From Bathymodiolus brooksi (taxonomy: Eukaryota; Mollusca; Bivalvia; Mytilida; Modiolidae), in contig OY804585.1 of assembly GCA_963680875.1 (NCBI GenBank), positions 41,213,414 to 41,277,413 on the forward strand: a stretch of DNA of 64,000 bases, in the 5' to 3' direction. A program made the translations under genes and the position numbers. Shown piece after piece: positions 56,741 to 64,000 of this stretch; within the stretch, counting starts at the first letter, position 1; each line of letters opens with the position of its first letter. Below the pieces are notes generated by a model, which had not been told where the DNA came from, made no database searches, and saw only the letters and a list, made by a program, of their open reading frames with translations.

Positions 56741-59700
56741 TGTACTATATAGTATCTGTGATAGATAAACTAGATAATAGATAATCTTGTTGTATTATAT
56801 AGTATCTGTGATAGATAAACTAGATAATAGATAAACTTGTTGTATTATATAGTATCTGTGATAGATAAACTGAATAATAGATAAATTTGTTGTATTATAT
56901 AGTATCTGTGATAGATAAACTAGATAATAGATAAACTTGTTGTATTATATAGTATCTGTGATAGCTAGACTAGATAATAGATAAACTTGTTATATTATAT
57001 ATTGTTGTATTGTATAGTATCCGTGATAGGTAAACTAGATAATAGATAAACCTATTGTATTATATAGTATCTGTGATAGATAAACTGAATAATAGATAAA
57101 CTTGTTGTATTATATAGTATATGTGATAGCTAGACTAGATAATAGATAAACCTGTTATATTATATAGTATCTGTGATAGATAAACTAGATAATAGATAAA
57201 CTTGTTGTATTATATAGTATCTGTGATAGATAAACTAGATAATAGATAAACTTGTTGTATTATATAGTATCTGTGATAGATAAACTTGTCATATTATGTA
57301 TTGTTGTATTGTATAGTATCTGTGATAGATAAACTAGATAATATATAAACTTGTTGTATTATATAGTTTATGTGATAGATAAACTAGATAATAGATAAAG
57401 TTGTTGTATTGTATAGTATCTGTGATAGATAAACTAGATAATAGATAAACCTGCTGTATCATATAGTATCTGTGATAGATAAACTAGATAATAGATAAAC
57501 TTGTTGTATTATATAGTATCTGTGATAGATAAACTTGTAATATTATGTATTGTTGTATTGTATAGTATCTGTGATAGATAAACTAGATAATATATAAACT
57601 TGTTGTATTATATAGTATCTGTGATAGATAAACTTGTCATATTATGTATTGTTGTATTGTATAGTATCTGTGATAGATAAACTAGATAATATATAAACTT
57701 GTTGTATTATATAGTATATGTGATAGATAAACTAGATAATAGATAAACTTGTTGTATTATATAGTTTATGTGATAGATAAACTAGATAATAGATAAAGTT
57801 GTTGTATTGTATAGTATCTGTGATAGATAAACTAGATAATAGATAAACCTGCTGTATCATATAGTATCTGTGATAGATAAACTAGATAATAGATAAACTT
57901 GTTGTATTATATAGTATCTGTGATAGATAAACTTGTCATATTATGTATTGTTGTATTGTATAGTATCTGTGATAGATAAACTAGATAATATATAAACTTG
58001 TTGTATTATATAGTATATGTGATAGATAAACTAGATAATAGATAAACTTGTTGTATTATATAGTTTATGTGATAGATAAACTAGATAATAGATAAAGTTG
58101 TTGTGTTGTATAGTATCTGTGATAGATAAACTAGATAATAGATAAACCTGCTGTATCATATAGTATCTGTGATAGATAAACTAGATAATAGATAAACTTG
58201 TTGTATTATATAGTATCTGTGATAGATAAACTTGTCATATTATGTATTGTTGTATTGTATAGTATCTGTGATAGATAAACTAGATAATATATAAACTTGT
58301 TGTATTATATAGTATATGTGATAGATAAACTAGATAATAGATAAACTTGTTGTATTATATAGTTTATGTGATAGATAAACTAGATAATAGATAAAGTTGT
58401 TGTATTGTATAGTATCTCTGATAGATAAACTAGATAATAGATAAACCTGCTGTATCATATAGTATCTGTGATAGATAAACTAGATAATAGATAAACTTGT
58501 TGTATTATATAGTATCTGTGATAGATAAACTTGTCATATTATGTATTGTTGTATTGTATAGTATCTGTGATAGATAAACTAGATAATATATAAACTTGTT
58601 GTATTATATAGTATCTGTGATAGATAAACTTGTCATATTATGTATTGTTGTATTGTATAGTATCTGTGATAGATAAACTAGATAATATATAAACTTGTAT
58701 TATATAGTATATGTGATAGATAAACTAGATAATAGATAAACTTGTTGTATTATATAGTTTATGTGATAGATAAACTAGATAATAGATAAAGTTGTTGTAT
58801 TGTATAGTATCTGTGATAGATAAACTAGATAATAGATAAACCTGCTGTATCATATAGTATCTGTGATAGATAAACTAGATAATAGATAAACTTGTTGTAT
58901 TATATAGTATCTGTGATAGATAAACTTGTCATATTATGTATTGTTGTATTGTATAGTATCTGTGATAGATAAACTAGATAATATATAAACTTGTTGTATT
59001 ATATAGTATATGTGATAGATAAACTAGATAATAGATAAACTTGTTGTATTATATAGTTTATGTGATAGATAAACTAGATAATAGATAAAGTTGTTGTATT
59101 GTATAGTATCTGTGATAGATAAACTAGATAATAGATAAACCTGCTGTATCATATAGTATCTGTGATAGATAAACTAGATAATAGATAAACTTGTTGTACT
59201 ATATAGTATCTGTGATAGATAAACTAGATAATAGATAATCTTGTTGTATTATATAGTATCTGTGATAGATAAACTAGATAATAGATAAACTTGTTGTATT
59301 ATATAGTATCTGTGATAGATAAACTAGATAATAGATAAACTTGTTGTATTACATAGTATCTGTGATAGATAAACTAGATAATAGATAAACTTGTTGTATT
59401 ATATAGTATCTGTGATAGCTAGACTAGATAATATATAAAATTGTTGTATTATATAGTATCTGTGATAGATAAACTAGATAATAGATAAACCTGCTGTATC
59501 ATATAGTATCTGTGATAGATAAACTAGATAATAGATAAACTTGTTGTATTATATATTATCTGTGATAGATAAACTAGATAATAGATAACCTTGTTATATT
59601 ATATATTGTTGTATTGTATAGTATACGTGATAGGTAAACTAGATAATAGATAAACCTGTTGTATTATATAGTATCTGTGATAGATAAACTGAATAATAGA

Positions 59701-62700
59701 TAAACTTGTTGTATTATATAGTATCTGTGATAGATAAACTAGATAATAGATAAACTTGTTGTATTATATAGTATCTGTGATAGATACACTTGTCATATTA
59801 TGTATTGTTGTATTGTATAGTATCTGTGATAGATAAACTAGATAATATATAAACTTGTTGTATTATATAGTATCTGTGATAGATAAACTAGATAATAGAT
59901 AAACTTGTTGTATTATATAGTATATGTGATAGATAAACTAGATAATAGATAAAGTTGTTGTATTGTATAGTATCTGTGATAGATAAACTAGATAATAGAT
60001 AAACCTGCTGTATCATATAGTATCTGTGACAGATAAACTAGATAATAGATAAACTTGTTGTATTATATAGTATCTGTGATAGATAAACTACATAATAGAT
60101 AATCTTGTTGTATTATATAGTATCTGTGATAGATAAACTAGATAATAGATAAAATTGTTGTATTACATAGTATCTGTGATAGATAAACTAGATAATAGAT
60201 AAACCTGTTATATTGTATAGTATCTGTGATAGATAAACTAGATAATAGATAAAGTTGTTGCATTGTATAGTATCTGTGATAGATAAACTAGATAATATAT
60301 AAACTTGTTGTATTATATAGTATCTGTGATAGATAAACTAGATAATAGATAAACTTGTTATATTATATAGTATCTGTGATAGATAAACTAGATAATAGAT
60401 AAACCTGTTGTATTATATATTATCTGTGATAGATAAACTAGATAATAGATAAACTTGTTCTATTATATATTGTTGTATTGTATAGTATCTGTGATAGATA
60501 AACTAAATAATAGATAAACCTGTTGTATTATATAGTATCTGTGATAGATAAACTAGATAATATATAAACTTGTTATATTATATATTGTTGTATTGTATAG
60601 TATTCGTGATAGGTAAACTAGATAATAGATAAACCTGTTGTACTATATAGTATCTGTGATAGATAAACTAGATAATAGATAAACTTGTTGTATTATATAG
60701 TATCTGTGATAGCTAGACTAGATAATAGATAAACTTGTTATATTATATATTGTTGTATTGTATCGTATCCGTGATAGGTAAACTAGATAATAGATAAACC
60801 TATTGTATTATATAGTATCTGTGATAGATAAACTGAATAATAGATAAACTTGTTGTATTATATAGTATATGTGATAGCTAGACTAGATAATAGATAAACC
60901 TGTTATATTATATAGTATCTGTGATAGATAAACTAGATAATAGATAAACTTGTTGTATTATATATTATCTGTGATAGATAAACTAGATAATAGATAAACT
61001 TGTTATATTATATATTGTTGTATTGTATAGTATCCGTGATAGGTAAACTAGATAATAGATAAACCTGTTGTATTATATAGTATCTGTGATAGATAAACTG
61101 AATAATAGATAAACTTGTTGTATTATATAGTATCTGTGATAGATAAACTGAATAATAGATAAATTTGTTGTATTATATAGTATCTGTGATAGCTAGACTA
61201 GATAATAGATAAACTTGTTATATTATATATTGTTGTATTGTATCGTATCCGTGATAGGTAAACTAGATAATAGATAAACCTATTGTATTATATAGTATCT
61301 GTGATAGATAAACTGAATAATAGATAAACTTGTTGTATTATATAGTATATGTGATAGCTAGACTAGATAATAGATAAACCTGTTATATTATATAGTATCT
61401 GTGATAGATAAACTAGATAATAGATAAACTTGTTGTATTATATATTATCTGTGATAGATAAACTAGATAATAGATAAACTTGTTATATTATATATTGTTG
61501 TATTATATAGTATCTGTGATAGCTAGACTAGATAATAGATAAACCTGTTATATTATATAGTATCTGTGATAGATAAACTAGATAATAGATAAACTTGTTG
61601 TATTATATAGTATCTGTGATAGATAAACTAGATAATAGATAAACCTGTTGTATTATATAGTATCTGTGATAGATAAACTAGATAATAGATAAACTTGTTG
61701 TATTATATAGTATCTGTGATAGATAAACTAGATAATAGATAAACCTGTTGTATTATATAGTATCTGTGATAGATAAACTGAATAATAGATAAACTTGTTG
61801 TATTATATAGTATCTGTGATAGATAAACTGAATAATAGATAAATTTGTTGTATTATATAGTATCTGTGATAGATAAACTAGATAATAGATAAACTTGTTG
61901 TATTATATAGTATCTGTGATAGCTAGACTAGATAATAGATAAACTTGTTATATTATATATTGTTGTATTGTATAATATCCGTGATAGGTAAACTAGATAA
62001 TAGATAAACCTATTGTATTATATAGTATCTGTGATAGATAAACTGAATAATAGATAAACTTGTTGTATTATATATTATCTGTGATAGATAAACTAGATAA
62101 TAGATAAACTTGTTATATTATATATTGTTGTATTATATAGTATCTGTGATAGCTAGAGTAGATAATAGATAAACCTGTTATATTATATAGTATCTGTGAT
62201 AGATAAACTAGATAATAGATAAACCTGTTGTATTATATAGTATCTGTGATAGATAAACTGAATAATAGATAAACTTGTTGTATTATATAGTATCTGTGAT
62301 AGATAAACTGAATAATAGATAAATTTGTTGTATTATATAGTATCTGTGATAGATAAACTAGATAATAGATAAACTTGTTGTATATATAGTATCTGTGATA
62401 GATAAACTAGATAATAGATAAACTTGTTGTATTATATATTATCTGTGATGGATAAACTAGATAATAGATAAACTTGTTATATTATATATTGTTGTATTAT
62501 ATAGTATCTGTGATAGCTAGAGTAGATAATAGATAAACTTGTTGTATTATATAGTATCTGTGATAGATAAACTAGATAATAGATAAACCTGTTGTATTAT
62601 ATAGTATCTGTGATAGATAAACTGAATAATAGATAAACTTGTTGTATTATATAGTATCTGTGATAGATAAACTGAATAATAGACAAATTTGTTGTATTAT

Positions 62701-64000
62701 ATAGTATCTGTGATAGATAAACTAGATAATAGATAAACTTGTTGTATTATATAGTATCTGTGATAGCTAGACTAGATAATAGATAAACCTGTTATATTAT
62801 ATAGTATCTGTGATAGATAAACTAGATAATAGATAAACTTGTTGTACTATATAGTATCTGTGATAGATAAACTAGATAATAGATAATCTTGTTGTATTAT
62901 ATAGTATCTGTGATAGATAAACTAGATAATAGATAAACTTGTTGTATTATATAGTATCTGTGATAGATAAACTGAATAATAGATAAATTTGTTGTATTAT
63001 ATAGTATCTGTGATAGATAAACTAGATAATAGATAAACTTGTTGTATTATATAGTATCTGTGATAGCTAGACTAGATAATAGATAAACTTGTTATATTAT
63101 ATATTGTTGTATTGTATAGTATCCGTGATAGGTAAACTAGATAATAGATAAACCTATTGTATTATATAGTATCTGTGATAGATAAACTGAATAATAGATA
63201 AACTTGTTGTATTATATAGTATATGTGATAGCTAGACTAGATAATAGATAAACCTGTTATATTATATAGTATCTGTGATAGATAAACTAGATAATAGATA
63301 AACTTGTTGTATTATATAGTATCTGTGATAGATAAACTAGATAATAGATAAACTTGTTGTATTATATATTATCTGTGATAGATAAACTAGATAATAGATA
63401 AACTTGTTATATTATATATTGTTGTATTATATAGTATCTGTGATAGCTAGAGTAGATAATAGATAAACCTGTTATATTATATAGTATCTGTGATAGATAA
63501 ACTAGATAATAGATAAACCTGTTGTATTATATAGTATCTGTGATAGATAAACTGAATAATAGATAAACTTGTTGTATTATATAGTATCTGTGATAGATAA
63601 ACTGAATAATAGATAAATTTGTTGTATTATATAGTATCTGTGATAGATAAACTAGATAATAGATAAACTTGTTGTATTATATAGTATCTGTGATAGATAA
63701 ACTAGATAATAGATAAACTTGTTGTATTATATATTATCTGTGATAGATAAACTAGATAATAGATAAACTTGTTATATTATATATTGTTGTATTATATAGT
63801 ATCTGTGATAGCTAGAGTAGATAATAGATAAACCTGTTATATTATATAGTATCTGTGATAGATAAACTAGATAATAGATAAACCTGTTGTATTATATAGT
63901 ATCTGTGATAGATAAACTGAATAATAGATAAACTTGTTGTATTATATAGTATCTGTGATAGATAAACTGAATAATAGATAAATTTGTTGTATTATATAGT

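Larger units (their letters stand above)
1..64000. repeat. Uninterrupted 50-bp AT-rich satellite array filling the window
   Basis: Every line of the window is made of variants of one unit of about 50 bp, joined head to tail with no spacer. The unit can be recognised by the landmarks CAGATACTATATAATAC, ACAAGTTTATC and ATCTAGTTTATCTATCA (reverse complements in the second half). I saw no unique sequence, transposon fragment, gene, RNA gene or ambiguous base. The consensus is 22% G+C and lacks CpG. Variation is limited to scattered substitutions and a small set of length variants (34, 41, 49, 50, 65 bp). An array this pure and long is typical of eukaryotic heterochromatic satellite DNA. I do not recognise the family, so the chromosomal position (centromeric, pericentromeric, subtelomeric) is open. 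Confidence 0.97.
31873..64000 (-). repeat. Right satellite arm, reverse orientation
   Basis: From 31,873 onward the same satellite reads as its reverse complement, with landmarks GTATCTGTGATAGATAAAC and TAGATAATAGATAAACTTG. It consists of 50-mers plus 65-mers and 49-mers that carry an internal 15-bp duplication. The 34-mers are rare as free units (for example near 32,600 and 33,300). Characteristic variants absent from the left arm are GATAGCTAGACTAG, CCGTGATAGGTAAAC, AAACTGAATAATAG, TGTATCATATAG and TAATATATAAAC. The arm runs off the window edge at 64,000 still in satellite. Confidence 0.95.
47089..64000 (-). repeat. 11,605-bp higher-order period, second copy cut by window end
   Basis: The 3-bp deletion unit (47,089/58,694), TATACG (48,017/59,622), GTTGCATTG (48,652/60,257) and GTTCTATT (48,852/60,457) all recur exactly 11,605 bp later. 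Copies begin near 47.0 and 58.7 kb, and the second runs off the window. In the second copy the 2,419- and 2,834-bp internal duplications are not repeated. One 50-mer with AATAATAGATAAATTTG is also missing near 60,680 relative to 54,320: offsets between the third and fourth copies drop from 6,352 to 6,302. Confidence 0.78.

Noticed and set aside
1..64000. CRISPR array
   Set aside because: Repeats are contiguous and there are no unique spacers; the whole 50-bp unit is conserved, the array is far too long, and no cas genes are present.
1..64000. Protein-coding ORFs
   Set aside because: TAA and TAG in the top-strand unit are 25 bp apart and the unit length is 2 modulo 3, so each frame is stopped about every 75 bp in regular 50-mer runs. 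The other strand is even richer in TAG, TGA and TAA. No open frame looks real.
1..64000. Promoters (TATAAT-like and TATA-box-like strings in every unit)
   Set aside because: These are part of the repeated AT-rich unit, occur over a thousand times and lead to no gene. Composition explains them.
1..64000. Telomeric repeat
   Set aside because: No runs of TTAGGG, TTTAGGG or TTAGG were seen. CTAGGTTATC variants only superficially resemble them.
1..64000. CENP-B box inside the satellite
   Set aside because: The consensus lacks CG and has no TTCG...CGGGA-like core, so centromere identity cannot be argued from this motif.

Overview
The whole 64,000-base window is one block of AT-rich satellite DNA. 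I found no gene, RNA gene, mobile element or unique sequence in it. The basic unit is 50 bp long (clean example at 251-300), contains 11 G or C bases (22%) and has no CpG. Roughly 1,300 units follow one another without spacers. The length, purity and layered higher-order repeats point to heterochromatin of a eukaryotic nuclear genome (centromeric, pericentromeric or subtelomeric). I do not recognise the satellite family and cannot name the organism from sequence alone.

The window has two arms. From 1 to 31,872 the unit reads in one orientation. At 31,872/31,873 it flips, with no spacer, through a perfect 24-bp palindrome (31,861-31,884). From 31,873 to 64,000 it reads in the opposite orientation. 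The arms are not mirror copies. The left arm is built mostly of 50-mers and 34-mers, plus a few 41-mers. The right arm is built mostly of 50-mers, plus 65-mers and 49-mers that carry a 15-bp internal duplication I did not see in the left arm. Each arm has therefore been amplified and homogenised with its own variants.

Left arm: three copies of a very large higher-order repeat begin at 1, 10,073 and 19,477 (10,072 bp, 9,404 bp, and 12,396 bp up to the inversion). They differ by in-register gains and losses that are sums of unit lengths. Examples are a 575-bp tandem duplication in copy 1, a 1,411-bp deletion and a 368-bp duplication in copy 2, and a 3,017-bp duplication with an internal 618-bp loss in copy 3.

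Right arm: a variable zone of about 3 kb next to the inversion is followed by nested periodicities of 299 bp, 913 bp, 1,346 bp, 2,419 bp, 2,834 bp, 4,529 bp, 7,483 bp and 11,605 bp. I traced these by eye with shared rare variants. The 50-bp unit holds four WGATAR-type GATA-factor motifs on one strand. Its stop codons fall every 25 bp, so protein coding is ruled out in regular stretches. The most notable features are the spacer-free inversion, the arm-specific unit types, and the unit-quantised segmental duplications at scales from 15 bp to 11.6 kb.
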